Assembly: GCA_023489135.1 (NCBI GenBank)
Contig: JAMDCE010000071.1
Span: forward strand, 1-20,557
Length of the DNA: 20,557 nucleotides
DNA from: Chloroflexota bacterium
GTDB taxonomy: Bacteria > Chloroflexota > Chloroflexia > JAMDCE01
Reading direction: 5' to 3'
Shown here: piece after piece, positions 7,675 through 14,831 of the stretch
Layout of the letters: each line of letters opens with the position of its first letter
Numbering within the stretch: position 1 is the stretch's first letter
Notes under the pieces: model-generated
What the model saw: only the letters and a program-made list of their open reading frames with translations
What the model was told of the DNA's origin: nothing
Databases searched by the model: none
Translations under genes and position numbers: made by a program

Positions 7675-7701
7675 ACGGGGCCCCAGAAGCCGGGGCCCCG
7701 T
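7675..7701 (-). terminator. Strong GC-rich terminator hairpin, oriented for the RlpA-like gene
   Basis: ACGGGGCCCC and its exact complement flank a seven-base loop. On the minus strand the stem runs into TTTT at 7674-7671, so it reads as an intrinsic terminator for the RlpA-like gene, about 150 bases past its stop. On the plus strand AAAA precedes it and no T-run follows, so it may also back up termination of the cupin transcript. Confidence 0.65.
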
Positions 7702-7848
7702 CGCCTATCATCACCTGTGGCGCTAAAAGCCGATCAATTGGTCCGTCAGCCGCTTTCACTCCGTGCATAAGGGGAACGGACCGTCAGAAACAACTGGTCG
7801 CCCTTTCCTGGTGTCGCGGAAAGCCGAGAACGCTCATTTCGCTGCAAT

Positions 7849-8478
7849 TCACTGCAATCTCTGTATTTCCACGTTTAGAACGCCTTCGTCAAGATCTGCC
7901 AACAGCGAGAATGCGCCGGCGGACAGATCAATCACAAAAGGATAAGAGAACCCACCTGTATCGCGCACCTGCACGTCTATGCTCTTGCCGGCGGAAGTGT
8001 TGGTAACCCGTAGCCAAGTGCCCATTGGGTAGAGGTTCGCGGCCGCTGTTGTTGGATCCCACATATCAAAGATTTGTCCGCTGGCCATCGTCTGCCCATG
8101 GTACTCGGACCCATACCAGGCGGCCAGCCCGCTTACAATGTCGCCTTCAACGGGCGCAAGCTCCAGCGTTGATGTAGCTGGTGAAGTGGACGCAACTTGT
8201 TCGGCGACTGGAGCTACGAAAGGACTATAGGTCCAACCCGTTAGACCCGAGTAACTCACCTGGTACCACATACCTCCGTCACTATCTGTGGCGCTATCGA
8301 GCACCTCCAATTGGGTTCCTTCTGGCAAAATGCTGATTACGTCCGACCATATACCACTCCGAAGGCGTAAGCCGGAACCATCTGTCCCGTGCACTTGTCC
8401 CGTCCACGCCAGACTTGTCAGCGGCGTAGCCAAAATTAGCAGAAGCCCAAATATTATTGCCACGGCTTTCAGGCCCAA
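7849..8478 (-). CDS. Secreted SH3b plus RlpA-like double-psi beta-barrel protein
   Basis: A 209-residue exported cell-wall-related protein. A signal peptide (GLKAVAIIFGLLLILATPLTSLA, cut before WTG) is followed by a bacterial SH3 domain (about 30-80: LRLRSGIWSDVISILPEGT to GWTYSPFV) and a C-terminal RlpA-like double-psi barrel (about 115-205: AAWYGSEYHGQTMASGQIFD, YPMGTWLRVTN, DVQVRDTGGF, VIDLSAGAFSLL). RlpA proteins are lytic transglycosylases or peptidoglycan binders; SH3b domains bind wall peptides. No lipobox is seen, so it is probably secreted or signal-anchored rather than a lipoprotein. The start is set at TTG 8478, since AAGGAG is seven bases upstream and the signal peptide begins there; a TTG 11 codons earlier would add an uncharged-signal-breaking extension. 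Confidence 0.85.
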   Translation of the reverse strand: MGLKAVAIIFGLLLILATPLTSLAWTGQVHGTDGSGLRLRSGIWSDVISILPEGTQLEVLDSATDSDGGMWYQVSYSGLTGWTYSPFVAPVAEQVASTSPATSTLELAPVEGDIVSGLAAWYGSEYHGQTMASGQIFDMWDPTTAAANLYPMGTWLRVTNTSAGKSIDVQVRDTGGFSYPFVIDLSAGAFSLLADLDEGVLNVEIQRLQ

Positions 8479-8666
8479 GGCTTGTCTCCTTTCTGAACAG
8501 AATCCAGGCAAAATGGTGCGACGTCAAGGGATTCCGAGGGAGGGAAAACAGTGAAGACTTCTTGAAGGGCAATAGGATGGGTTGGTCCTGCCAGAGGCCC
8601 AACCCTTGTTACCGATCGTGCCATAATCAGCATTCTACGCCCAAACCACTTCCTTGCCTACCCCTT

Positions 8667-8741
8667 TTCTCCACAAAGTTACCCACGGACTTATCCACCC
8701 AAATCGACGATTATTCCACATAAGGGGGCGGCTTTTCCACA
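8667..8741 (+). repeat. Cluster of five same-strand DnaA-box-like 9-mers (candidate replication-initiator binding region)
   Basis: Compared with TTATCCACA the sites are TTCTCCACA (8667), TTACCCACG (8679), TTATCCACC (8691), TATTCCACA (8712) and TTTTCCACA (8733), with one, two, one, two and one mismatch. All keep the CCAC core and face the same way. Their starts are spaced 12, 12, 21 and 21 bases, close to whole helical turns. The last two share the ten-base TTCCACATAA. The cluster could be part of an origin, a DnaA titration site or a DnaA-controlled promoter. No dnaA or dnaN is in the window and no long AT-rich unwinding element is obvious. Confidence 0.5.
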
Positions 8742-8821
8742 TAATAAGACTCGTAACCTCGGCGGCAGTTGATCGTTCGTACGGCTCCCGGCGGAAGTGG
8801 GATTCGTCCGATCGCGCCTGG

Positions 8822-8850
8822 TTTACGTGACAAGACTCTAGTTGTAGAAT
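8822..8850 (+). promoter_or_regulatory. Promoter for the Nudix gene with overlapping inverted repeat
   Basis: TTTACG (-35) and TAGAAT (-10) are 17 bases apart. The -10 lies inside GACTCTA (8834-8840) / TAGAGTC (8850-8856), a perfect 7-bp inverted repeat with a nine-base centre that could be an operator. Predicted transcription start is near 8857, 60 bases before the GTG at 8917. Confidence 0.45.
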
Positions 8851-8916
8851 AGAGTCAGGAAAGAACAACACGAGTGTCTGGGGGAGGCGACGAGTGATTG
8901 ACAAAGGATTGAAGGC

Positions 8917-9423
8917 GTGAACGAGAGGATTGTCGAACACTGCCATTGCGGCCTCGGAGTGGCCGGTGCCGTGCTAAAGGACGGGAAAGTGCTTCTGGTC
9001 AGGCGGCTCTTCGATCCGTTCAAAGGAAAGTGGACCCTCCCCAGCGGGTACGTTGAGAAGGACGAGGCCATCGATGAGGCGGTGAAGCGGGAGGTGTTGG
9101 AGGAATCCGGAATCCGGACTGAGATAGAGGGCGTTGTCGGTGTGCGAAACCGAGTCTCGCCGGGGGACAACAACCTGCTGATCGTTTTTCGGTTGACACC
9201 CGTTTCTGAGGAGCCGGTGCCAGATGGTTTCGAGGTGGATCGAGCGGAGTTTGTCTCGATCGAACAGGCCCTCGCGTCTGAGGATGTCATACCTATAGCG
9301 AGGCTCGCCCTCCGTGGAATTGTCGACCATCCCGAGTATCTCCTTGTGCAGAAGGAGTGCCCCCCACCACCAGGCCTGGTCGTCAAGACCTACCGGGCTT
9401 GGGTGGCTGGGCTGCCGGAGTAG
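8917..9423 (+). CDS. Nudix hydrolase
   Basis: A 168-residue cytoplasmic pyrophosphohydrolase that cleaves a nucleoside diphosphate linked to some other group. The Nudix box is complete at residues 44-66: G44, E50, R58-E59, E62-E63, G65, matching Gx5Ex7REUxEExGU. The N-terminus has CHCG (C9, C11), a remnant of the zinc ribbon found in NudC-like relatives, but without its second cysteine pair. Substrate cannot be fixed; ADP-ribose, NADH and damaged nucleotides are all possible. GTG 8917 is chosen because AAAGGA is about eight bases upstream. The next gene starts 48 bases downstream on the same strand. Confidence 0.93.
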   Translation: MNERIVEHCHCGLGVAGAVLKDGKVLLVRRLFDPFKGKWTLPSGYVEKDEAIDEAVKREVLEESGIRTEIEGVVGVRNRVSPGDNNLLIVFRLTPVSEEPVPDGFEVDRAEFVSIEQALASEDVIPIARLALRGIVDHPEYLLVQKECPPPPGLVVKTYRAWVAGLPE

Positions 9424-9471
9424 CTCGTCCATCAGGGGCTTACAAACAGAAGCACTCCGGACAGTGCAACG

Positions 9472-10488
9472 ATGACAGGCAAAGTGATTTCAGACTTGAC
9501 GGCGCTGAAGGTCAAAGCCAACGATAGAGGGACCCGTCGAGTTGTTCAGCTTGATAGCTTGCCTGGAATAACTGTCCTTTTGGTCGTGCTTGAGCTGCCT
9601 CTGAACCGATGGCTGCCCATAATCGCGCCAGCGATCCCGGATGCTGGAGCCTTGGCGGGCGCCTATCGCATCCTGACTTCCTTAGGCGGGATGCTCTATT
9701 ACGTTGTGGTACTTTCAGGCTTGCTCTTCTTTGCGGGCCTGGCTTACCGGGCTCTCAAAGGCCGGGCTCAGGGGTGGCGGGAGAGCCTGACCATCTCGGC
9801 AGTTTTGACCGGGCTGGTAGCAGGAACGGCATCTTTCATAGTTTTCCCCGAGACGTGGAATACCATGCGCTTACTAATCTGGTTAGTGCTTGCTATTCTA
9901 CTTCTTCTCAATGGCTGGGCAAGGTCGAGTTGGGGTGGCCAAAGGGCCCTGTTAGCCTTCACGGGCATTTCCTACATTTCCTTCGTCTATCATGCAGCCT
10001 CATCTAGCGTTTCTCGTTTTCTCGGATTCGGTTTTCCGCTACTGGCGTTAACGTCATATCGATTCAGCGAGTCAACTGTCGTCGTAGGGACGATACTTCT
10101 GCCAGTTCTTCTGTGGCCCGTCGTTTCGCCCCTCAAGACCAGATCAACGGTCATTTCCGCGGCTTTTGGGGTGTTTTTAGGAGGCGGCCTGAGTGCGTTG
10201 GCGATATGGCAACCAGCCAACACCCAGTTGGTGGTCCAATGGACCTCGGGTCTGAGCTTTGAGCTCCCCTTGGCCCTCTACGTTCTTGCCCTGGCTTCCC
10301 TGGGATTCACCACATGTGCCTCCCTGTTTGATGCCAGGAGACGGTCAATGGGTTACGGATTGGTGCTCCTTTCCGTCGGAGGGTTCGCACCAAGTTCGCT
10401 CTACCAGTATACCGTCACCCTTGTAGGTGTAGCTCTGCTTGCTCGTCGGTATGATTTCCGCTCGTCGAATAGGCCAGCCCTTTCGTAA
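9472..10488 (+). CDS. Polytopic membrane protein of unknown function
   Basis: A 338-residue protein with about nine or ten hydrophobic segments spread over its whole length, starting after a charged N-terminus (residues 1-28, KVKANDRGTRR). Segments include LPGITVLLVVLELPL, MLYYVVVLSGLLFFAGLAY, LLIWLVLAILLLLNGWA and ELPLALYVLALASLGF. There are few charged residues inside the membrane part and no motif I recognise; it ends with a short basic tail (RRYDFRSSNRPALS). It may be cotranscribed with the Nudix gene 48 bases upstream. ATG 9472 has no convincing ribosome binding site, so the start is uncertain. Convergent with the copD-like gene. Confidence 0.75.
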   Translation: MTGKVISDLTALKVKANDRGTRRVVQLDSLPGITVLLVVLELPLNRWLPIIAPAIPDAGALAGAYRILTSLGGMLYYVVVLSGLLFFAGLAYRALKGRAQGWRESLTISAVLTGLVAGTASFIVFPETWNTMRLLIWLVLAILLLLNGWARSSWGGQRALLAFTGISYISFVYHAASSSVSRFLGFGFPLLALTSYRFSESTVVVGTILLPVLLWPVVSPLKTRSTVISAAFGVFLGGGLSALAIWQPANTQLVVQWTSGLSFELPLALYVLALASLGFTTCASLFDARRRSMGYGLVLLSVGGFAPSSLYQYTVTLVGVALLARRYDFRSSNRPALS

Positions 10489-10617
10489 AGCGCGAACTGG
10501 CGTGGAGCCGGCCATTTCTGGACCGTGTGGTACCGCAGCCGTAGATTGCGCGGGAGATCGACGCGGTTGGTGACGGTGCGAGAAAACCTGAGGAATCCAG
10601 CAAGAAGGGACGGGCGG

Positions 10618-11136
10618 TTAGAGTCCGGCAAGACTTGTCTGGTAGAATATGTTCAGGATTGCGGCGGCCAGGAGAATGGCGCCACCCAGAAGGATCATCA
10701 CTTCCGGAGAGACGATAACTGACCTCAATGACGAAGCACTGGGGGTGATAGACCGCCCCGTTTCAAGTTCGTCAAAGCCTTCCGCTTCGCCAGCTTTCTC
10801 CTCGCTCAGCTTATTGGCGACTAAATACATTGCTGCCACGAGGGCCAGCTTTACCCCGAGCACGGCGAGGTAACCTGTACCAAGGTTCCCTTCGGTAAGT
10901 CGATCGAAAGTCTCGAACAGGCCTGTAGCGACAAGGATCCCCATGCTGATGGCGGTAAGCGCTCTGAACCGCTGCCGCACTCCCGCGGCCAGGCTAATTG
11001 CCCAGCTCGGCTCCTTGATCTCCTTTAAAGTCGGGCCCAGGACAAGCCAGTAGAAAGCACCGCCTCCGATCCAGCTAACAGCGGCACAGATGTGAGCCCA
11101 ACGCATAAGAATTCGAAGGGTGACGAGAGCATCCAC
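10618..11136 (-). CDS. CopD-like four-helix membrane protein
   Basis: A 172-residue inner-membrane protein with about four transmembrane segments. The N-terminal RWAHICAAVSWIGGGAFYWLVLGP, with His in the first helix followed by WIGG, is typical of the CopD/DUF4149-type copper- or heme-associated membrane proteins. A charged loop (about residues 105-135, KLSEEKAGEAEGFDELETGR) separates helix 3 from helix 4. Function in this group is poorly settled: copper handling or heme-related redox chemistry are the usual proposals. The start is GTG 11136 with AGGAG nine to ten bases upstream. It follows hisS by 48 bases on the same strand and is probably cotranscribed with it; no partner CopC gene is nearby. 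Confidence 0.75.
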   Translation of the reverse strand: MDALVTLRILMRWAHICAAVSWIGGGAFYWLVLGPTLKEIKEPSWAISLAAGVRQRFRALTAISMGILVATGLFETFDRLTEGNLGTGYLAVLGVKLALVAAMYLVANKLSEEKAGEAEGFDELETGRSITPSASSLRSVIVSPEVMILLGGAILLAAAILNIFYQTSLAGL

Positions 11137-11184
11137 TTTAATGGTCTCCTGCTAGGCCTTAGGCGTGGCGGATTCAGGGAAAGG

Positions 11185-12522
11185 TCAGGCTCTTCTAACG
11201 ATGGCCTTATCTCTAACGTAGTCCACTACGGCGTCGAGCGGAACCATTACTTGCTCCCGGGCGACCATGTCTCGAACAGCCACTTGACCCTGCTCAAGTT
11301 CTGCCGGGGCGACGATAACGACTAGCCTCGCAGCGCGCCTGCCGGCGTAGCGCAATTGCTTGTCGAGGCCGACGTCCATGAGGTTCGTTTCTACGTTTAC
11401 ACCTTTCTTGCGCAGGTCGGCGGCGATGCGGAGAGCAGTTGGTTTTTCGGTGAAAGAGTAGTTGGCTATGAAGGCCGTGAGTCCGTCCTCCAGGATCGGA
11501 AGCTTATCATACTTCGCCAGGACCAACTCCAGTACCACATCACCGGCGCCGAAGCCAGTCCCCGGGAGCTTTCCACCCCCAAACGTTTCTACCAGGTTGT
11601 CGTAGCGTCCTCCACCGATAATCGAACGAAACTCGCGGTCGCGGTCAAATGCTTCGAAGACGGTGCCGGTGTAGTAGGCGAGTCCTCGCACGACAGTGGG
11701 ATCGAAGGCACAGAACTCGGAAACCCCGTAGAGGTCAAGGTAGTGGAACAGGCTGGAGAGTTCGTCATAACCCTCGTTTCGGAGCGTAATGTGACTTAGA
11801 TCCGACGCGCTCAGTAATTCCTCCAGTTGACCCATTTGTCTTTCGTTCAGGCCAGTCTCCCGGAGATAGGCTTGATAATCTTGGGCTGGCCAACGCTCTT
11901 TCTTGTCTATGGCTTTGTAGACTCGCTCTATCTTATCGGCGTCGATCCCAAATGAGGTTAGCGCACTCTGCATGAATTTTCGGTTGTTGATTCGTATGTA
12001 GACCTCATCTGGAGTGAAGGCCAGGGAACGAAACAGGTCGACTCCAACGGCTATGATCTCGGCGTCAGCCTCCATGCTTTCAACGCCCAGGATGTCGATA
12101 TTGTACTGCCAGAATTCCCGGACGCGACCTTTCTGAGGCCGTTCATAGCGCCAGCAGGCGGGAACAGAGTACCATTTAACTGGCTTCATCAGGGCGGCCT
12201 GCTTCTGAGCCACCATTCGAGCTAATGTGGGAGTCATCTCCGGACGAATGCCAAGCTTGCGGCCGCCGCGATCCAACAGAATGTACATCTGTTCATTGAC
12301 GATCTCATCACCAGACTTGGCCGCGTAGAGTTCGAACGGCTCTAGGAACGGTCCATCGTATTCCTCGTAGCCGTATCTCTCCGATACGGAGCGCATCTTC
12401 CCAAGAAGCCAGTTTCTAAGACGCATCTTCTCCGGATAGAAGTCTCTAGTGCCTTTGACAGGCTGGATCCGCAGCGGTCCGGAACTGTCACTTTCTTGGC
12501 CTGTCGACGTTTTGTCCACCAT
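11185..12522 (-). CDS. hisS: Histidyl-tRNA synthetase
   Basis: Class II synthetase that charges tRNA-His with histidine; 445 residues. Near the N-terminus is PVKGTRDFYPEK, followed by motif 2 around IRPEMTPTLARM and WRYERPQKGRVREFWQYNIDILG. The histidine-specific loop is RGLAYYTGTVFEAFD, with Ala where many enzymes have Asp. Motif 3 is GGGRYDNLVETFGGGKLPGTGFGAG, and the C-terminal anticodon-binding domain runs from about 340 to 435. ATG 12522 is supported by AAAGG five bases away. A good promoter (12627-12655) and a hairpin in the leader (12564-12586) lie upstream. The copD-like gene follows. Confidence 0.98.
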   Translation of the reverse strand: MVDKTSTGQESDSSGPLRIQPVKGTRDFYPEKMRLRNWLLGKMRSVSERYGYEEYDGPFLEPFELYAAKSGDEIVNEQMYILLDRGGRKLGIRPEMTPTLARMVAQKQAALMKPVKWYSVPACWRYERPQKGRVREFWQYNIDILGVESMEADAEIIAVGVDLFRSLAFTPDEVYIRINNRKFMQSALTSFGIDADKIERVYKAIDKKERWPAQDYQAYLRETGLNERQMGQLEELLSASDLSHITLRNEGYDELSSLFHYLDLYGVSEFCAFDPTVVRGLAYYTGTVFEAFDRDREFRSIIGGGRYDNLVETFGGGKLPGTGFGAGDVVLELVLAKYDKLPILEDGLTAFIANYSFTEKPTALRIAADLRKKGVNVETNLMDVGLDKQLRYAGRRAARLVVIVAPAELEQGQVAVRDMVAREQVMVPLDAVVDYVRDKAIVRRA

Positions 12523-12563
12523 CTAAACCTTTTCCCCATTCCTTGCGATGAAAACAGAACAAC

Positions 12564-12586
12564 ATCCCCGCCGTGAAGACGGGGAT
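12564..12586 (-). repeat. Hairpin in the hisS leader, similar to IS200/IS605 end palindromes
   Basis: ATCCCCG (12564-12570) and CGGGGAT (12580-12586) form a perfect 7-bp stem; on the minus strand the loop starts TCTTCACGG. ACA and TGT outside the stem can extend it with a bulge. From memory, this resembles the subterminal hairpins of IS200/IS605 elements, but no TnpA or TnpB gene is in the window. It would lie within the hisS 5' leader, 41 bases before the ATG. Confidence 0.4.
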
Positions 12587-12626
12587 TGTCCCAACAGTCA
12601 CACAATGGCTTACAGCATGAGATCTA

Positions 12627-12655
12627 ATCTTAGCATCCAAGCACAGGGAGGTCAA
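12627..12655 (-). promoter_or_regulatory. Sigma70-type promoter for hisS
   Basis: Minus-strand TTGACC (-35) and TAAGAT (-10) separated by 17 bases. It gives a leader of roughly 100 bases carrying the 12564-12586 hairpin. No T-box consensus (such as AGGGTGGNACCGCG) is visible in it. Confidence 0.55.
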
Positions 12656-12711
12656 ATGGAGCGAACTCAACCGCGACTACAGATAGTTAGACAATCTGGT
12701 CTCAAATGCCG

Positions 12712-12740
12712 TTGACATGAGGGGGTGAGTAGGATATAGT
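12712..12740 (+). promoter_or_regulatory. Strong sigma70-type promoter ahead of the kinase / structured region
   Basis: Perfect -35 TTGACA (12712-12717), 17-base spacer, -10 TATAGT (12735-12740), the best promoter in the window. Transcription should begin near 12747, some 300 bases before the kinase start, so the transcript begins with a long untranslated stretch. Confidence 0.7.
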
Positions 12741-12746
12741 ACGCCT

Positions 12747-13031
12747 CACAAATTATACATTTCTCCAGGAATCCACCCCGAACAACGCTGTTCGCCTATT
12801 ATGGCGCTTCTGGCGGCGCTGAAGCCTTACCAAGCGGGGCATTCAAGATATTCCGCGGTGCTCAAGAGTGTTAGGCCACCCTCTCTTAGGTTTCGTGAGT
12901 TCGAACCGTGGCGTACCTGTTCTGGGTAGCGGCCAAGTATTTCACCCCCTTCCAGTTGGCGAGCCTCGTCAGGTCGCTAGAAGCCGCTGTTGTGAGGAAC
13001 TTCACTGGTTGGGCCGCTATGAGAACAGGTC
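12747..13031 (+). ncRNA. Candidate structured RNA or long structured leader of the histidine kinase
   Basis: No reading frame is supported, but nested complementary segments are dense. CGAAC pairs with GTTCG (12779-12783/12790-12794). GCTTC pairs with GAAGC (12806-12810/12821-12825). GCCAC pairs with GTGGC (12875-12879/12908-12912), enclosing GGTT(T)CG with CGAACC (12889-12895/12902-12907). ACCTGTTC pairs with GAACAGGT (12916-12923/13023-13030), enclosing AGCGGCC with GGCCGCT (12928-12934/13012-13018). AAGAG (12864-12868) with CTCTT (12883-12887) would cross the GCCAC stem, a possible pseudoknot. It follows a strong promoter. I do not recognise a known class (no RNase P, tmRNA, SRP or T-box signature). 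It could be a standalone RNA or a riboswitch-like leader. Confidence 0.4.
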
Positions 13032-13050
13032 ATAGCCTTGTCCCCGAGGT

Positions 13051-14814
13051 GTGATGCAGAAAGGGGTGAAAGGAACGGAACCCAGCGCAGGTTGGTTGCT
13101 TTCTGTCGAGGCGATCAGAGAGAACAAGCTTCCCCCCGATAGCGCAGATCAAGAGTTTTCCCTCCCGGACGACTACGCCGACTCACCTGGTGCGCCGCTC
13201 AGCTCACTTCCCTCGGAGTACCTGTCGAAGAGCAGCCTCCTTGCAAATGCCGCACTGCCGGAAGATGCTTACCGACTCAGAGAAGCGATGAATCATGTCG
13301 CCGACGGGGTCTGCGTCATCGACCGCAGAAGTCGGGTTACATTCGCCAATAAGGCTCAGTTAGCGATGCTGGGGATGACGGCCAGGGAGGCGATTGGAAA
13401 GCCAGCCATTGAAGTTCTCAGTAGTCTGCAGTGCTTGGATACGTTGTGTTCCAGCACGCTAGCCGGCCAACTTAAGGACCTCTTGCTACTAGGAAAGAGA
13501 TTCGAGGAGGAGTTCACAAAACTGGCGCCCGGACTCAGAACCATTCGCTTAGCCTGTTTTCCTCTCTACGACAACCACAATGAAATTGTCGGCGGAGCCG
13601 CTGTGACCCGTGACATAACCGAGACCAGGCGACTCCACCGTCAGCTTTGCCAGTCTGATGCCCTTTTCCGAGCGAGCCAGGCGCTTATCTCTGCTCTCGA
13701 TACACAGGACATTCTTCGCGCTACTCTCGATGCGATCGCCAGCAGTTCGGTGACTGCCGCTATCGCGTTGCTGGACGACGACAGCACCAAATTGACTGTG
13801 GTTGACGCGCAAGGGGTCCAGGCTGCTGGGTTTGTCGGTCGTGTCTTGACGGTGAGTCAAGTCTGTCCGGATTGTCGAAGGGCCATCTTGGAGGACAAGA
13901 TGCCCTTCTGCCTAGCGAGGAAAAGCCACGCCGATCAGTTAAGGTTCTTCGACGATATTACTAGTTCGTTCTATGCGGTTCCGCTGATCGTCGAAGATAG
14001 AGTCATCGGCGCACTTACGCTATCGAGTGTCGTCCCTTTCGACCTGTGCGGCGACGAACTTCAACTTCTTCGCTCTATCGCCAACCTTGCGGCAACGGCG
14101 ATCTCAAAGGCCCAGTTGTACGAGCAGGTAAGGCAGACGTCGGCTCAGTTGCGACAACTCCTCGCCCGAACCTTCCGCGCCCAGGAAGAGGAACGCAAAA
14201 GGATCGCCCTAGACACCCACGACGGTGTCCTTCAACTGGTAATCGGCTCTCTCTACGAGGTGCAAGCGCTGCGTGATTCGATTTCTGACACGGGGCTTTC
14301 CAGCAGCAGACTTCGAACGGTCGAAAACCTCCTTAACGAAGCTGTGACAGAGATGCGGGAGGTAATAGGCCACCTTCGCCCGCCTCTGGTAGATGACGGA
14401 GACTTGGTGGAGGCTTTGCGCACTTACGTGAGCCATTACAGAGAAGTCTCCGGTATACCCTGCACCCTGGAGAGCAATGGTCTCTCTCCCGTCCTGGACT
14501 CCAGTGAGGAGCTAGCTGTTTTTCGAATAGTCCAGGAGGCTCTTCAGAACGTCAGGAAGCACGCTGACGCTAGCCTGGTGAAGGTTACGCTGGAGTTTTC
14601 TCCGTCTCTAGTGCGCGTATTGGTGGTAGACAATGGAAGAAGCTTCGAAGCCGGCCAGGTGTGTCAGGGTTTACCTGGTCATCTTGGGCTGGTGGCAATG
14701 CGGGAGAGAGCCGAAAGTATAGGGGCGAAGCTAACCATAGAGGCGACGCCGGGTTGTGGAACCACGGTGATGCTGGAGGTCCTCACTCCCGGTGGGCGAA
14801 ACTCAAACACCTAG
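13051..14814 (+). CDS. Cytoplasmic PAS-GAF sensor histidine kinase (NarX/NreB-type, HisKA_3)
   Basis: A 587-residue soluble two-component kinase with no transmembrane segment, so it senses an internal signal. An N-terminal unstructured stretch (1-70) leads to a PAS domain (about 75-200, VCVIDRRSRVTFANKAQ to VTRDITETRRL). A GAF domain follows (about 205-355), then a HisKA_3 dimerisation helix with the phosphorylated H390 in RIALDTHDGVLQ, then a HATPase domain (EALQNVRKHADA N-box, VVDNG, GHLGLVAMRERA). The GAF carries C272, C275 and C287 (C-x2-C-x11-C), recalling but not completing the iron-sulfur ligand set of NreB. The start is GTG 13051 or ATG 13054, since GAGG lies just upstream; the choice is uncertain. 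The partner regulator begins 17 bases after the stop. Confidence 0.92.
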   Translation: MMQKGVKGTEPSAGWLLSVEAIRENKLPPDSADQEFSLPDDYADSPGAPLSSLPSEYLSKSSLLANAALPEDAYRLREAMNHVADGVCVIDRRSRVTFANKAQLAMLGMTAREAIGKPAIEVLSSLQCLDTLCSSTLAGQLKDLLLLGKRFEEEFTKLAPGLRTIRLACFPLYDNHNEIVGGAAVTRDITETRRLHRQLCQSDALFRASQALISALDTQDILRATLDAIASSSVTAAIALLDDDSTKLTVVDAQGVQAAGFVGRVLTVSQVCPDCRRAILEDKMPFCLARKSHADQLRFFDDITSSFYAVPLIVEDRVIGALTLSSVVPFDLCGDELQLLRSIANLAATAISKAQLYEQVRQTSAQLRQLLARTFRAQEEERKRIALDTHDGVLQLVIGSLYEVQALRDSISDTGLSSSRLRTVENLLNEAVTEMREVIGHLRPPLVDDGDLVEALRTYVSHYREVSGIPCTLESNGLSPVLDSSEELAVFRIVQEALQNVRKHADASLVKVTLEFSPSLVRVLVVDNGRSFEAGQVCQGLPGHLGLVAMRERAESIGAKLTIEATPGCGTTVMLEVLTPGGRNSNT

Positions 14815-14831
14815 ACGGGGTCCGTCAAGTA

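Larger units (their letters stand above)
8479..8916. other. 438-base divergent intergenic region with hairpin, DnaA-box array and Nudix promoter
   Basis: No gene is supported. From left to right it holds: a possible weak minus promoter for the RlpA-like gene (TTGACG-N17-GATTCT, 8499-8527); a stem GGGTTGG/CCAACCC (8579-8585 with 8599-8605) with an inner CCT/AGG pairing; five DnaA-box-like 9-mers (8667-8741); and a plus promoter with an overlapping inverted repeat (8822-8856). The last two are listed separately. Confidence 0.6.

Noticed and set aside
12523..12711. T-box attenuator ahead of hisS
   Set aside because: The leader is only about 100 nt and lacks the conserved T-box sequence and a terminator with a U-run.
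12889..12912. tRNA-like TTCGAAC loop
   Set aside because: The flanking bases do not form a 5-bp T stem, and no acceptor, D or anticodon arm can be assembled around it; it fits better inside the hairpin 12875-12912.
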